64,000 bases of DNA from Variovorax paradoxus (GCF_030815975.1 NZ_JAUSXL010000002.1:2518501-2582500); one strand, 5' to 3'; numbered from the stretch's first letter, positions 37,513 to 47,906 are shown. Notes: a model not told the origin generated them from the letters alone. Translations and numbers: made by a program.

Positions 37513-38490
37513 ATGCTAGAAATTCAATTCCCTCTGGGGGAGGGCAGACGTTGCCTTGTGCTGGGTGGGCGAGGTTTTATTGGGTCACACTTGGTTGCAG
37601 CCCTGCTAAATCGCGGCTTTCGCGTCCGTTGTTTTGAAAGACCTCATGTCAAACCAATTGGAGAAAGCTTCCTCGACAATCCAAACTTCGAGTTGTACGA
37701 AGGGGACTTCACCAGCGAAGCAGATGTGGCAGAAGCGCTTAGTGAGTGCGATTTTTGTTACCACTTGGTATCGACCACGCTGCCGAAGTCATCTAATTCC
37801 GATCCAATTTTTGATGTGGAAAGCAACGTGGTTGGCACGATTCGTCTGCTAAACCATGCGACGAAGAACCACCTTCAGAAGATAATCTTCGTGTCTTCTG
37901 GTGGAACTGTTTATGGCCCTCCAGTTGAGGTTCCTATTTCTGAAAATCATCCGACTAATCCCGTATGTTCATACGGAATTACTAAATTAGCAATCGAGAA
38001 GTATTTCTCGCTTTTTCACGACTTGTACAATTTGGACTACGCGGTGCTGCGTCTCGCCAATCCATTTGGAGAGGGGCAGCGAACATTGGCGAGCCAAGGG
38101 GCGGTTGCTGTTTTCCTCGGCAAGGTGCTTCGCGGTGAACCCATAGAGATATGGGGTGATGGTTCTGTAGTTCGCGACTACATCCACGTATCAGACGTGG
38201 TTGATGCACTCTTATTATCAATCGCTCCTTCAAATGGAAGCCATGTTTTTAACATTGGATCCGGCTGTGGACACAGTTTAAACGAGGTGCTTGCCACCAT
38301 TGAGGAAGTAGCCCGGCGCCGAGCTACCATGCGATATTCAGAAGCGAGAGCATTCGATGTCCCCGTAAATGTCTTGGATATCAGCAAAGCTCAGTATTCG
38401 CTTGGATGGTCTCCCCAAATAAGCTTTTTTGCGGGCATTGACCGCTTTGCAAGGTGGTTGGGGGAGAATAATGAGTTTCTTAAATCGTAA
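37513..38490 (+). CDS. NAD-dependent epimerase/dehydratase (extended SDR)
   Basis: A 325-residue extended short-chain dehydrogenase acting on a nucleotide sugar. The NAD-binding motif LGGRGFIGSHLV lies near residue 19, the serine strand is IFVSSGGTVYG, the active-site YxxxK is in CSYGITKLAIEKY, and the substrate loop is WGDGSVVRDYIHVSDV. ATG 37513 is chosen because AAGGG is just upstream and the Rossmann motif follows at normal distance; a GTG at 37432 would add 27 unlikely residues. Closest in pattern to UDP-glucose/GlcNAc 4-epimerases, but the exact sugar cannot be told. It probably makes a donor for the neighbouring glycosyltransferases. Confidence 0.87.
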   Translation: MLEIQFPLGEGRRCLVLGGRGFIGSHLVAALLNRGFRVRCFERPHVKPIGESFLDNPNFELYEGDFTSEADVAEALSECDFCYHLVSTTLPKSSNSDPIFDVESNVVGTIRLLNHATKNHLQKIIFVSSGGTVYGPPVEVPISENHPTNPVCSYGITKLAIEKYFSLFHDLYNLDYAVLRLANPFGEGQRTLASQGAVAVFLGKVLRGEPIEIWGDGSVVRDYIHVSDVVDALLLSIAPSNGSHVFNIGSGCGHSLNEVLATIEEVARRRATMRYSEARAFDVPVNVLDISKAQYSLGWSPQISFFAGIDRFARWLGENNEFLKS

Positions 38491-38724
38491 CCTAGCGGTT
38501 CGCCGCGCCAGTGCCTTTTCATCCCCGACTTCTGCAACGCCGCCGGCTGCTCTGTGATGGAATCGTTGCGAGAAATGTCTAGGGCAGCCGGCGACAGATT
38601 CTGGCTGCCGCCGGTTCCTTCGCCGAGCTGAAACTGCGGCTTCTGACTCGCCGTCGGGCACTTTGGCAGGCGCTTCGCCACCCGAGGATGGCGTGCCCCT
38701 TGCCCAGAACAGGGGTTACCCTGA

Positions 38725-40635
38725 TTAGTGATCCAACATGTTGCTCAACAATTGTTCAGAATTTGATTGCTCTGGGGTGATCACGAGTGCCGGGTGTTCT
38801 GGCCGTTCGTACGGGCTGTTTATGCCCGTCATGTTGGGTAATTGCCCGCTACGCGCTTTTTTGTAAAGCCCCTTGGGGTCGCGTCTCTCGCACTCTTCGA
38901 GGGGCGTATCCACAAACACCTCGATGAAGTTGTTTGCGCCAATTAGTTGCCGAGCCATCTCGCGCTCAGCCCGGAACGGACTGATAAATGCCGTTATCAC
39001 GATAAGGCCTGCATCCAGCATCAGCTTGGCGACTTCAGCCACGCGGCGGATGTTCTCCACGCGGTCGGCGTCGGTGAACCCCAAGTCTTTATTCAGGCCT
39101 TGCCGGACGTTGTCGCCATCGAGGACGTAGGTGCGCCTGCCCTGGGCATGGAGTTCTTTTTCCAGCGCATTGGCGATCGTTGATTTTCCGGAGCCCGACA
39201 ACCCCGTGAACCAGACGACCTTGCCCTTGTGACCGTTCAGTCGTTCTCGATCTTCGCGGGTGATGCTGAGCGCCTGCCTGTGCACATTCTGAGCTCGGCG
39301 CAGGTTGTGACGGATCAGGCCGGCGGCCACCGTGGCGTGGGTGAATTTGTCTACCAGGATGAAGCCGCCTAGCGTGGCCGATTGGGCGTAAGGCTCGAAC
39401 ACCAGCGGCTTACTCAGCGCCAGGTTGGCCACCGCGATGTCATTCAGGGCCAATTGCTTGCACGATTCATGCGCCTGAGTGTTCACATTTACTCGATATT
39501 TCAGGCTGGTGATGCTGGCACTGGCCCACTGGTTGGCCAGTTTTAACTCGTAAGACCGGCCCATGTGTCCGGATTCCTCGTGTATCCACACCAAGGTGGC
39601 TTCAAACTGGTCGGTCGTCTCCAGAGGTTGAGCGGCGAGTGCAATGATGTCGCCGCGCGAGGCGTCCACCTCTCGGTCCGGCACCAGAGTCACGGCGTCC
39701 CCAGCTTGGGCCATATTCAGGTCCCCATCGGCGGTGACGATTTGCGCGAGGGTGGCGGTCTGGCCGGATGAGGTGATCCGCAGCGTATCGCCAACGACCA
39801 GTTGGCCCGAGGCGAGAGTGCCGCTGAGCCCGCGAAAGCTCGCGTTCGGGCGGTTGACCCACTGCACAGGGAACACCGGTTTGCTGTTGCTTGGCCTGTT
39901 GACGTCGAGGGTCTCCAGGCAGCCGATCAGGGTCGGGCCCTGGTACCAAGGCGTCTGCCCGGAGCGCTCGGTGATGTTGTCGCCCTTCAGCGCCGACAGC
40001 GGAATGGGCGTCACGCTCTCGAATCCGAGCGGTTTGGCCAGAGTGTCGAAATTGGCCACGACGGCCTCGAATACTGCTTGGTCATAGCCCACCAAGTCCA
40101 TCTTGTTGACGGCCAGCACCACCTGCTTGATCCCCAACAGCGATACCAGATAGGCGTGCCGCCGGGTTTGGGTCAGCACACCCTGGCGGGCATCGATCAA
40201 TAGCACCGCCACATCGGCCGTGGAAGCGCCGGTGACCATGTTGCGGGTGTGCTGCTCGTGCCCCGGTGTGTCGGCCACGATGAACTTGCGCCGAGGTGTG
40301 GCAAAGAAACGGTACGCCACGTCGATGGTGATGCCTTGCTCCCGCTCGGCAGCAAGGCCGTCGACCAGCAGAGCGAAATCGATGTCCTGCCCCTGAGTGC
40401 CGTGCCGTCTGGAGTCGGCCCGCAAGGCAGTGAGCTGGTCGTCAAACACCTGCTGTGATTCCCACAGCAGGCGCCCAATGAGCGTGCTCTTGCCGTCGTC
40501 CACGCTGCCACAGGTGATGAAGCGCAGCAAATCCTGCTGGGCTTGCCGGGCCATCCACTCCTGAACGGTTGCGGATTTGACAGCGGTGCCAGCGGGCTTT
40601 TGCGGGCGACTGGTGGCTTTTTTGGGTTGACGCAT
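38725..40635 (-). CDS. cysNC: bifunctional sulfate adenylyltransferase large subunit / APS kinase
   Basis: A 636-residue fusion. The N-terminal CysN GTPase ([41 protein letters not shown]) drives APS formation with CysD. The C-terminal APS kinase ([18 protein letters not shown] near residue 478, [32 protein letters not shown]) phosphorylates APS to PAPS. This NodQ-like arrangement gives PAPS directly, as needed by sulfotransferases rather than only for cysteine synthesis. It is the last gene of the leftward cysD-FAD-cysNC operon, 22 bp after the FAD gene. Confidence 0.95.
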   Translation of the reverse strand: MRQPKKATSRPQKPAGTAVKSATVQEWMARQAQQDLLRFITCGSVDDGKSTLIGRLLWESQQVFDDQLTALRADSRRHGTQGQDIDFALLVDGLAAEREQGITIDVAYRFFATPRRKFIVADTPGHEQHTRNMVTGASTADVAVLLIDARQGVLTQTRRHAYLVSLLGIKQVVLAVNKMDLVGYDQAVFEAVVANFDTLAKPLGFESVTPIPLSALKGDNITERSGQTPWYQGPTLIGCLETLDVNRPSNSKPVFPVQWVNRPNASFRGLSGTLASGQLVVGDTLRITSSGQTATLAQIVTADGDLNMAQAGDAVTLVPDREVDASRGDIIALAAQPLETTDQFEATLVWIHEESGHMGRSYELKLANQWASASITSLKYRVNVNTQAHESCKQLALNDIAVANLALSKPLVFEPYAQSATLGGFILVDKFTHATVAAGLIRHNLRRAQNVHRQALSITREDRERLNGHKGKVVWFTGLSGSGKSTIANALEKELHAQGRRTYVLDGDNVRQGLNKDLGFTDADRVENIRRVAEVAKLMLDAGLIVITAFISPFRAEREMARQLIGANNFIEVFVDTPLEECERRDPKGLYKKARSGQLPNMTGINSPYERPEHPALVITPEQSNSEQLLSNMLDH

Positions 40636-40657
40636 GGTTGTGTGTGATCGGGGGTGT

Positions 40658-42064
40658 TCATCCCAAGGCTTCGGCGACGGTATGGCCCTGATGGCTGAGG
40701 AGATGGCGCGTGAGCCGCTGGGCGCGCAAGCGGAGTTCGGGCACGGCAGTGGCTTCCCACATCAGCCCTTTAAGCAGGGGACCGACGTACCACAGACCCT
40801 CGACGGGTTGTTGGTGGGCACTTTGTAACTGAAGGTCTGGCATCACCATCAGACCTAGGCCATGGGCATCAGGCCGGATAAGTCCGTCCGTCAGCAACTG
40901 AGCCAGAAGCGGGTTGGCGTGGCGCTGAATGTCGGTGTCGGGCCCAACGCAGTTGATGACCGCACTGGCGCTCAGGTGCTCGATATGACGCTCGCCCCTG
41001 GCCCGATAAGCCACTTCGACACCATCGGATTGCTGGCGTATCGTGATGATCCGCCCTGCGATGACTTGAGCCCGACCCTCGGCCAACAGGTGATCCAGCC
41101 GCTGAGCGGCCATGTGGGCCAGCCGATGTCGGTGGACATCCCATTGGGCTTGCAGATGACGCAGAAACCGCCGCTGCTCGGCCACCGGCCACGATTGCCA
41201 GAGTTGAGGCGTGTGCGGCCGCAATTCGTTCAGGGCATCGCGCCAGTCGCCCCCCCGTTCGGCCAGCGCTTTCAGGTTTTGGCGCAAGGCTCGGGTGCAG
41301 GCGCGAACCGTGGGCGGCACATTGCGCAGGTAATCCGGGAAAGCCAGTGGTGGCTTGGGGGGCGTGGTCGATAGCCGGTGTCGGTGCGGTAGCAAGCCGT
41401 GGCGAGACACCAGGTAGATCGGCCGTCGGGGCCGTGACTGGGCCAGACAGAACAAGGCATCCACTGCCGTGTGCCCAGTGCCCACGATCACAACCGGCTG
41501 ATCACTGGGCAAGCGGTGCATGGCCGCGAAATCCCAGGGCTCGATCACGCGCGCCCGCGCTTCTGGCTCCAGAGGGATCGGGAACCTGGGCGCTTGGTGG
41601 CCGACGGCGAGCACTACCTGGTCAGCGCTCAGGTGCTGACCGCTGGCCAGCGTGACGTCCCATCCTGACCCGTTTGTCGCCCTCTTCAACCCCACCGCTT
41701 CGTCGACCCGCTTTCGAATCACTCCAGGGTGTGCTGCTTCCGTCTGGGCCCAGAGGTCTTGCAGGTACTGTCCGTACAGACGGCGTGAAACGAAGGAGCC
41801 CGAGGAGAGGGATGGGTCGATGCGCTGGCAGTAGGCCACGAAGTGGCCGGGCTCGTCGACCAACGCGCTCATGTTCCCGGCGGGGACGTTGAGCAGCAGG
41901 TTGTCGTCGTCGAACCGATAAGCCAGGCCCCGACCCACGTCGGGGGTGGGGTTGACCACGGTAATCCGAAGCTCACGGGGTCTGCTGCCCCGCACCAGAT
42001 GAATGGCGGTCACCGCGCCACTGAAGCCGCCACCGAGGATGACAACTTGCACAGGTTGGCCCAT
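40658..42064 (-). CDS. FAD/NAD(P)-binding protein between cysD and cysNC
   Basis: A 468-residue flavoprotein with an N-terminal dinucleotide fold ([18 protein letters not shown]), the pattern [21 protein letters not shown], and a second nucleotide motif ([18 protein letters not shown]). This fits the NAD_binding_9 (PF13454) group. No oxidoreductase substrate can be assigned. Its ATG overlaps the cysD stop (TGATG) and it ends 22 bp before cysNC, so it is fully embedded in the sulfate-activation operon. A redox step linked to sulfur or sulfated-sugar metabolism is a guess from position. Confidence 0.8.
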   Translation of the reverse strand: MGQPVQVVILGGGFSGAVTAIHLVRGSRPRELRITVVNPTPDVGRGLAYRFDDDNLLLNVPAGNMSALVDEPGHFVAYCQRIDPSLSSGSFVSRRLYGQYLQDLWAQTEAAHPGVIRKRVDEAVGLKRATNGSGWDVTLASGQHLSADQVVLAVGHQAPRFPIPLEPEARARVIEPWDFAAMHRLPSDQPVVIVGTGHTAVDALFCLAQSRPRRPIYLVSRHGLLPHRHRLSTTPPKPPLAFPDYLRNVPPTVRACTRALRQNLKALAERGGDWRDALNELRPHTPQLWQSWPVAEQRRFLRHLQAQWDVHRHRLAHMAAQRLDHLLAEGRAQVIAGRIITIRQQSDGVEVAYRARGERHIEHLSASAVINCVGPDTDIQRHANPLLAQLLTDGLIRPDAHGLGLMVMPDLQLQSAHQQPVEGLWYVGPLLKGLMWEATAVPELRLRAQRLTRHLLSHQGHTVAEALG

Positions 42065-43527
42065 CAGAAGTAGCCCTCCTGCTTTTTCTTTTCCATGGAG
42101 CCGGCGCTGTCGGTGTCGATCTTGCGGCCCTGGCGTTCTGACTTGCGGGCGTGAATGATCTCCAGCAGGATCTCTTCCAGCGTTTCTGCCTCGGACTCCA
42201 CCGCACCCGTGAGCGGATAGCAGCCGAGGGTGCGGAAGCGCACCTTTTTGATTTGAACTTCCTCGCCTGGCAATAGACGGCAGCGCTCGTCGTCCACCAT
42301 CATGATCATCTCGGGACGAACCACCACCGGCCGTGGCTTGGAGAAGTACAGCGGCACCATGGGGATGTTCTCCTGGTAGATGTAATGCCAGATGTCGAGT
42401 TCGGTCCAGTTCGACAGCGGAAACACGCGAATGCTCTCGCCGGGGCCTTTTCGCGTGTTGTAGAGGTTCCAGAGCTCCGGGCGCTGATTCTTCGGGTCCC
42501 AGCGGTGGGTGGCGGTACGGAATGAGAACACCCTCTCCTTGGCACGGGACTTCTCTTCGTCGCGCCGTGCACCGCCAAAGACGAAGTCGAACTTGTAGTG
42601 ATCCAGCGCCTGTTTCAGGCCCTCGGTCTTCGTGATGTCGGTGTGCAGCGCCGAGCCGTGGTCGAAGGGGTTGATATTTTTTTCGATCGCCTCGGGGTTG
42701 GTATGCACCAGCAGGTCCATGCCACTTTCGCGTGCCATGAAGTCCCGAAACATGTACATCTCCTGAAACTTCCAGCGCGTGTCGATGTGCAGCAGCGGAA
42801 ACGGCGGCAGTGCGGGGTAGAAGGCCTTGCGCGCCAGGTGCAGCATGACTCCACTGTCCTTGCCGATGGAGTACATCATCACCGGGTTCTGTGCTTCGGC
42901 CACGGCCTCGCGCAGGATGTGGATGCTCTCGGCTTCCAGGCGCTTGAGGTGCGGAGAGGGTGCCAGATCGGGTTTGATGTTGCCGCTCAAACTCAACCCT
43001 GTGGGCAAGACGGGACGGTAAGCATGGGGACAAAATTGAATGTCTGCGGTGCTTGGGGTGTGGCGCAAGTACCCCACCAGCGGGCCGTGCGGAAACACGG
43101 CGATAGGCTTGCCGATGTGGTGTTGCAGCTCGGCCAGTGCTTGCTGAATGGCCGCATCGTTCAGGTTGGCCATGGGCACCCAGAACCGGGCTCCGCGAGC
43201 GTCGTTGGCGTGCAGGCAGGGCTGGCCGCCAGGCAAGGGATGCAACTGTGTAAACAGTACCCGGTCGCGCCATTTGCGCGCGTGCTCGATGGCCCTGTCG
43301 AGCACCAGCCGATTGGGCGAGCGGTCGCGCTCGTCGAGCAGCAGCTCGGGCGTCAACTCTTGTGGCAGCATGCCAAGTGCGTTCAGGCGCCGCTCGGCCG
43401 TGCGTTTCGTGTCCGCTTCACCCAGTGCTTGCAAGTGGGCGAAGGCGAGTTCGGTGTTCCAGACTTGGGGGTGATCCAAACCCATGAGATCTCCCGAGGG
43501 TTTTGTCGCATATTGTGATTTGTTCAT
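42064..43527 (-). CDS. cysD: sulfate adenylyltransferase subunit 2 with ~185-residue N-terminal extension
   Basis: 487 residues. From about residue 190 it is a normal CysD of ~300 residues: [19 protein letters not shown]-loop [49 protein letters not shown]. It joins ATP and sulfate to APS with CysN. The first ~185 residues (e.g. [38 protein letters not shown]) match no domain I know. ATG 43527 starts the extension; no break or internal start with a good ribosome site is seen at the junction. First gene of the leftward operon, divergent from cysQ. Confidence 0.88.
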   Translation of the reverse strand: MNKSQYATKPSGDLMGLDHPQVWNTELAFAHLQALGEADTKRTAERRLNALGMLPQELTPELLLDERDRSPNRLVLDRAIEHARKWRDRVLFTQLHPLPGGQPCLHANDARGARFWVPMANLNDAAIQQALAELQHHIGKPIAVFPHGPLVGYLRHTPSTADIQFCPHAYRPVLPTGLSLSGNIKPDLAPSPHLKRLEAESIHILREAVAEAQNPVMMYSIGKDSGVMLHLARKAFYPALPPFPLLHIDTRWKFQEMYMFRDFMARESGMDLLVHTNPEAIEKNINPFDHGSALHTDITKTEGLKQALDHYKFDFVFGGARRDEEKSRAKERVFSFRTATHRWDPKNQRPELWNLYNTRKGPGESIRVFPLSNWTELDIWHYIYQENIPMVPLYFSKPRPVVVRPEMIMMVDDERCRLLPGEEVQIKKVRFRTLGCYPLTGAVESEAETLEEILLEIIHARKSERQGRKIDTDSAGSMEKKKQEGYF

Positions 43528-43591
43528 TCATCCCCCGAGATTGACTGTAATGATACGATCCTATACGAGATGAAAAAGAAAACAATACGTA
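43528..43591. promoter_or_regulatory. divergent promoter region cysD / cysQ
   Basis: A 64-bp gap between outward-facing starts. Towards cysQ, TTGACT (43541-43546) and TATACG (43562-43567) form a -35/-10 pair with a short 15-bp spacer. The region is AT-rich. No CysB-type site can be assigned by eye. Confidence 0.45.
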
Positions 43592-44377
43592 ATGCGACAA
43601 GTCCATCATCAGGCCCTACTTGAGCAACTTCTTCCGTTGGCCCGAACCGCCGGAAGCACCATCATGTCGGTCTACGATGGAAGTGGGGCAAACGTTCAGT
43701 ACAAAGATGATGCGAGCCCAGTCACGGAAGCGGACCTGGCGGCGCATCGGGTACTGGCAACGCGGTTGACTCCCCTGTTGCCTGGTTGCCCAGTGGTTTC
43801 GGAAGAGGACTTGGCATCGCAGGTCTACCGCCGAGCAGGGCGATTCTGGTTGGTTGACCCTCTCGATGGCACCAAGGAGTTCATCGCCCGCAACGGCGAG
43901 TTCACCGTCAACATTGCGCTGATTGAGGACGGACACAGTGTGCTCGGCGTGGTGTACGCACCCGCCATCGATGCGCTGTACTGCGGTGGCGCTGGATTGA
44001 GTGCCTTTCGGTGTATCCGCGGTCAAACCGTCGCCATCAAGGTGGCCGCAGCCCAAACAGGCCGCGCGTGCCGGGTTGTCGCAAGTAAAAGTCATCTGAA
44101 CGACGCGACGCGATCGTTGATTGATCGCCTGGGTGAAGTGAGCCTGGCCCAGGCCGGCAGCTCGCTCAAGTTCTGTCGGGTTGCCGAAGGCGAGGCCGAC
44201 ATATACCCACGGCTGGCACCTACTTGCGAATGGGACACGGCGGCAGCACAGGCGATACTGGAGGGGGCAGGTGGCGCAGTAGTGGATCTTCAGGGACGGC
44301 CCTTGCAGTACGGCAAAGCCGATGTGCTCAATCCCTCCTTCATCGCCGCCCGCGATACAGCACTCATCCCGGCATGA
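43592..44377 (+). CDS. cysQ: 3'(2'),5'-bisphosphate nucleotidase CysQ
   Basis: A 261-residue Mg-dependent phosphatase of the inositol monophosphatase superfamily. Metal-binding motifs are VTEADLAAHRVL, VSEEDL and the signature DPLDGTKEFIARNGEF, with the second signature WDTAAAQAILEGAGG at the C-terminal side. It removes PAP, the inhibitory by-product of PAPS-dependent sulfotransfer, which fits its place beside PAPS-synthesis genes and the sulfotransferase. Start at ATG 43592, which has only a weak purine-rich leader. Confidence 0.92.
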   Translation: MRQVHHQALLEQLLPLARTAGSTIMSVYDGSGANVQYKDDASPVTEADLAAHRVLATRLTPLLPGCPVVSEEDLASQVYRRAGRFWLVDPLDGTKEFIARNGEFTVNIALIEDGHSVLGVVYAPAIDALYCGGAGLSAFRCIRGQTVAIKVAAAQTGRACRVVASKSHLNDATRSLIDRLGEVSLAQAGSSLKFCRVAEGEADIYPRLAPTCEWDTAAAQAILEGAGGAVVDLQGRPLQYGKADVLNPSFIAARDTALIPA

Positions 44378-44648
44378 TCGAATCGCGTATGCCTTGGCCG
44401 GGGAGTTAACTGGCTTTGTCGTGGGATTGACTGGGGTCGGGCCCTTAGGCTGGTGACGTATGCCCGGGGTCGGCGCATTGGGCAGCCAGAGCGTTTCAAG
44501 GGCACTTCGCAGCGTTCCGTGCCAAGCCGGGCGCTCGTGGGGCGAACCCCGGGTTTACGCCTGGACCCGCACCCTCAAGTTCCGCCGCTGCACTGCCGAT
44601 ATACCAGGCAACCTGGCCCCGCATCGGCGGCCGTCACGGAAAAAGCAC

Positions 44649-45950
44649 ATGCGCAATTGGAAGATCAGTGCCCAGCTGGGTGTGGCATTCGGGATCGTGT
44701 TGCTGTTGATGGCGACAGGGCTCGCGATCGGCATCGCATGCCTCCAGGACATCGCCGGCGGCGGCATCGCGCCGGACCTCGCGCGGCGCATCGATTCGGC
44801 ACGGCACCTCATGATGGGCTTCGGGCTCGTCGCGCTGCTGGCGGGCATCGGCGGCAGCATCTGGCTCGCGCGCAGCATCATGCAACCGCTTGGCGAAGCG
44901 ATCTTCATCGCGGAGACCGTGGCCTCGGGCGACCTCAGCAAGGAATTCGAGACCGAGCGCGGCGGCGATTTCGGACGCCTGCTGCGCGGCATGGGCGAGA
45001 TGGAGGACACCCTGACGGACGTGGTGACGCGCATCAAGGCATCGACCGATTCGATCGTGGTGGCTGCCGGGCAAATCGCTGCCGGCAACCAGGACCTGTC
45101 CTCGCGCACCGAGGAGCAGGCCAGCTCGCTGGAGCAGACCGCGGCTTCGATGGAAGAGCTCACCAGCACCGTCAAGCAGAACGCCGACAACGCACGGCAG
45201 GCCAACCAGCTGGCGCTCTCGGCCTCCGAGGTGGCGGTCAAGGGCGGCAATGTCGTCAGCCAGGTGGTGGACACCATGGCTTCGATCAATGCCTCGTCGA
45301 ACAAGATCGTCGACATCATCGGCGTGATCGACGGCATCGCGTTCCAGACCAACATCCTGGCGCTGAATGCAGCGGTGGAAGCCGCGCGTGCCGGCGAACA
45401 GGGCCGGGGCTTTGCGGTCGTCGCTTCCGAAGTGCGCAGCCTCGCGCAACGCTCGGCCGCGGCGGCCAAGGAAATCAAGGGCCTGATCGACGACTCGGTG
45501 GGCAAGGTCGGCGTGGGCAGCGCGCTCGTGGGCGAGGCTGGCAAGACGATGGAAGAGGTCGTGGGCAGCGTCAAGCGCGTGACGGACATCATCGGCGAGA
45601 TCACGGCGGCCAGCCACGAGCAGGCCCAGGGCATCGAGCAGGTGAACCAGGCGATCGCGCAGATGGACCAGGTGACGCAGCAGAACGCGGCGCTGGTCGA
45701 GCAGGCCGCTGCGGCGGCCCAGTCGCTGCAGGAGCAGGCCGACAGCCTGTCGCAGGTGGTGGCGACCTTCAAGCTCGACGACGCCGAGGAACTCGCAGCG
45801 CCGCCGCCCAGGCCGGTGCCCGTTCAGGCGCGGCCTGCGGTGCAGCCGGTCCAACCGGCCCGGCGTGCCATTGCCGCCGCCCCTCAGCGCAAGCCGGTGG
45901 CCGCCATCACGGGGACGTCCGCTGCCAGCGGAGACTGGGAGACCTTCTAA
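44649..45950 (+). CDS. methyl-accepting chemotaxis protein with minimal periplasmic loop and C-terminal CheR tether
   Basis: A 433-residue chemoreceptor. Membrane helices are at ~11-32 and ~54-76 with only about 20 residues between them, so no ligand-binding domain is present. A HAMP segment follows (residues ~77-130), then the signalling domain with the hairpin tip [34 protein letters not shown] Pro/Ala-rich linker ends in DWETF, matching the NWETF-type pentapeptide that tethers CheR/CheB. ATG 44649 is chosen because it begins at the first membrane helix. It returns to core-like high GC after the island. It probably senses membrane or cytoplasmic state, or partners another protein. Confidence 0.92.
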   Translation: MRNWKISAQLGVAFGIVLLLMATGLAIGIACLQDIAGGGIAPDLARRIDSARHLMMGFGLVALLAGIGGSIWLARSIMQPLGEAIFIAETVASGDLSKEFETERGGDFGRLLRGMGEMEDTLTDVVTRIKASTDSIVVAAGQIAAGNQDLSSRTEEQASSLEQTAASMEELTSTVKQNADNARQANQLALSASEVAVKGGNVVSQVVDTMASINASSNKIVDIIGVIDGIAFQTNILALNAAVEAARAGEQGRGFAVVASEVRSLAQRSAAAAKEIKGLIDDSVGKVGVGSALVGEAGKTMEEVVGSVKRVTDIIGEITAASHEQAQGIEQVNQAIAQMDQVTQQNAALVEQAAAAAQSLQEQADSLSQVVATFKLDDAEELAAPPPRPVPVQARPAVQPVQPARRAIAAAPQRKPVAAITGTSAASGDWETF

Positions 45951-46001
45951 GCCCGTGTGTGCGTGCGTCCCGCGCGTGGCCGCGCGATCCGCATTGGACT
46001 G

Positions 46002-46493
46002 TCAGGCCGGCTGCCAGCCATCCTTGTGCGCATCGGGGTTTTTGTCGGCGACAAGATTCAATCTGATGCCATGCTCGAGGAACGCCTTGAGCCCCGCAAG
46101 CGTCCAGGTGAACCCCTGAGCCGACTCGGCAACGTACTTGACGAGTTCGTCTCCATCGCCTGTCCAGCCAGACTCGGTGATGACGACATAGGTCGTTCCA
46201 TCTTCGCGTGCAGAGAACTTCCATTCGACCGTGGTGCGGCCGCTGTACCCGTCCCACTCGATCACGATGCGCTTGTCGGGTTCGATGTCTTTCACGAGCA
46301 CCGTTGTGGATGCGCCATACATCTCCCAGTCCCATCTGACTTCATGGCCGGCCTCGAGCCGGCCGCTGCTCCTGGTGAACCAGAAGTTGGTTGTGACGTT
46401 GGGGTCGATGAATGCCCCGAACACCTCTGCGACGGGCCTGCGAATGAGCATCTCCGTCCTTGCAACAGGTGCTTTCGTGATCTCGGCTTTCAT
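46002..46493 (-). CDS. SRPBCC/AHSA1 family protein
   Basis: A 163-residue START-like protein: IRRPVAEVFGAFIDPNVTT, WEMYGASTTVLVKDIEPDKRI, GRTTVEWKFSA, and a C-terminal helix GFTWTLAGLKAFLEHG typical of the AHSA1 group. The start at 46493 has AGAGGAG upstream. Related proteins are often paired with an ArsR regulator; none is visible here. It binds an unknown hydrophobic ligand or acts as an enzyme; the role is unknown. Convergent with the chemoreceptor gene. Confidence 0.87.
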   Translation of the reverse strand: MKAEITKAPVARTEMLIRRPVAEVFGAFIDPNVTTNFWFTRSSGRLEAGHEVRWDWEMYGASTTVLVKDIEPDKRIVIEWDGYSGRTTVEWKFSAREDGTTYVVITESGWTGDGDELVKYVAESAQGFTWTLAGLKAFLEHGIRLNLVADKNPDAHKDGWQPA

Positions 46494-46794
46494 TGCTGGC
46501 TCCTCTGCAGGACTCGCGCAACGCAGACCGCAGTCGGGTTTGCGGATCGATGAGGCGCTTGCAAATTCATCTTGGCATGGAACTCCTCGCACCGGAAGAC
46601 TCGGAGCCATCCGCCCACATGCGGTGCAGGATGATCGAGAACACCGAGATCGTTTTTCTTTCAATATGCAACGCTCCACTGCACCTACGCGAATGTGAGC
46701 ATCGCCCTACAGAAGAACAGCGCCAGGAAAATAAGGTGACCGATGGCGAGGCCGGCAGAAGTTCGCGAAGTGCCTCCCGCAAAGGAAACCGAAA
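46494..46794. other. 301-bp divergent intergenic region, nothing identified
   Basis: It separates the leftward AHSA1 gene from the rightward hydrolase and must hold both promoters. A TTTTTCTTTCAATATGC segment near 46650 is the most AT-rich part. No repeat, RNA or gene is recognised. Confidence 0.35.
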
Positions 46795-47484
46795 TTGGAC
46801 CCCCCATCCAGACCCTTCGAGCGCCAGACGCTTCGAATTCCCCTGCGCTCTTCCGTGACGCTGGAGGCCGACCTGAGCCTGCCGGCCGCTTCCCGCGGCA
46901 TCGTGCTGTTTGCGCATGGCAGCGGCAGCAGCCGCTTCAGCCCGCGCAACCGCCAGGTCGCGGAGAGCCTCAACGAGGCGAAGTTGGCCACGTTGCTTGT
47001 CGATCTTCTGACCTCCGACGAAGAGGCCATCGACGAGCGCACGCGGGAGCTGCGTTTCGACATCGCCATGCTGGCCGAGCGGCTCGTCGGCCTGACCGAC
47101 TGGCTGGGCGATTACGAACCGGCCGCCGGCCTGAGGATCGGCTACTTCGGCGCCAGCACCGGGGCCGGTGCCGCGCTGGTGGCGGCGGCGCAGCGGCCCG
47201 ACACGGTGCACGCCGTGGTTTCCCGCGGCGGGCGGCCCGACCTGGCCGGGGCGGCGCTCGAGCGCGTGCGCGCTCCCACGCTGCTGATCGTCGGCGGGAA
47301 CGACGGACCGGTGATCGACATGAACTGGCAAGCCCTTGCCGCCTTGCACGGCGAGAAGCGGCTTTCGCTGGTGCCCGGCGCAACCCATCTGTTCGAGGAG
47401 CCCGAGGCCCTTGGCGCGGTCTCGAAGCTGGCGCGAGACTGGTTCCGGGACCATCTCGACCCCACCAGGAGTAGCAAAAGATGA
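46795..47484 (+). CDS. alpha/beta hydrolase (dienelactone hydrolase-like)
   Basis: 229 residues with the oxyanion segment VLFAHGSGSSRFSPRN, the nucleophile elbow GYFGASTGAGAAL (Ser), an acid strand TLLIVGGNDGPV and the His in VPGATHLFEEP, so the catalytic triad is complete. The group includes dienelactone-hydrolase-type and phosphoribosyltransferase-fused hydrolases; the substrate is unknown. TTG 46795 is chosen because AAAGGAA lies upstream and no ATG is available. Its end overlaps the DUF427 start (ATGA). Confidence 0.82.
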   Translation: MDPPSRPFERQTLRIPLRSSVTLEADLSLPAASRGIVLFAHGSGSSRFSPRNRQVAESLNEAKLATLLVDLLTSDEEAIDERTRELRFDIAMLAERLVGLTDWLGDYEPAAGLRIGYFGASTGAGAALVAAAQRPDTVHAVVSRGGRPDLAGAALERVRAPTLLIVGGNDGPVIDMNWQALAALHGEKRLSLVPGATHLFEEPEALGAVSKLARDWFRDHLDPTRSSKR

Positions 47485-47873
47485 GCAGCAACAACAAATC
47501 GCCGGGACACCAGAAATGGCCCGACCACCAAGTCCGCGAAGAGCCGCTTCGGCAGTCGATGGAAGTCGAGGTCGAAGGCGTGGTGGTCGCGAGTTCGGCA
47601 GACGTGATCAAGGTGGTCGAGGACAAGTCTCCGGTGCGCTACTACTTCCCGCGCGCCGATGTTCGCAGCGAGAAGCTCAAGCCCTCGCAGACCACGTCCG
47701 AATGCCCGTTCAAGGGCACTGCGAGCTACTACAGCCTGAACGTGGGCGAGAGGCAGCTCGACGATGCAGTCTGGTCGTATGAAGATCCCTACGACGAACA
47801 CCAGGCGCTGAAGGCGCGCATGGCCTTCTACGACGACAGGTTTCCGGAGATCCATGTCCGTCCGAAGGGCTGA
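47481..47873 (+). CDS. DUF427 domain-containing protein
   Basis: A 130-residue small beta-rich protein with the DUF427 pattern: VVVASSADVIKVVEDKSPVR, YYFPRADV, CPFKGTASYYSL and WSYEDPYDEHQALKARMAFY. Function is unknown. It overlaps the preceding hydrolase by 4 bp, so the two are likely co-translated. Confidence 0.9.
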   Translation: MSSNNKSPGHQKWPDHQVREEPLRQSMEVEVEGVVVASSADVIKVVEDKSPVRYYFPRADVRSEKLKPSQTTSECPFKGTASYYSLNVGERQLDDAVWSYEDPYDEHQALKARMAFYDDRFPEIHVRPKG

Positions 47874-47906
47874 TCCGCCGGAACGCACGGGGAAGGTTGC
47901 CCGCGC

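Noticed and set aside
43592..44648. Search for a direct repeat of the tRNA-Phe 3' end as the right island boundary
   Set aside because: No copy was seen by eye in this region or near 38.5 kb, and no integrase was recognised. A mobile-element boundary is therefore not claimed.
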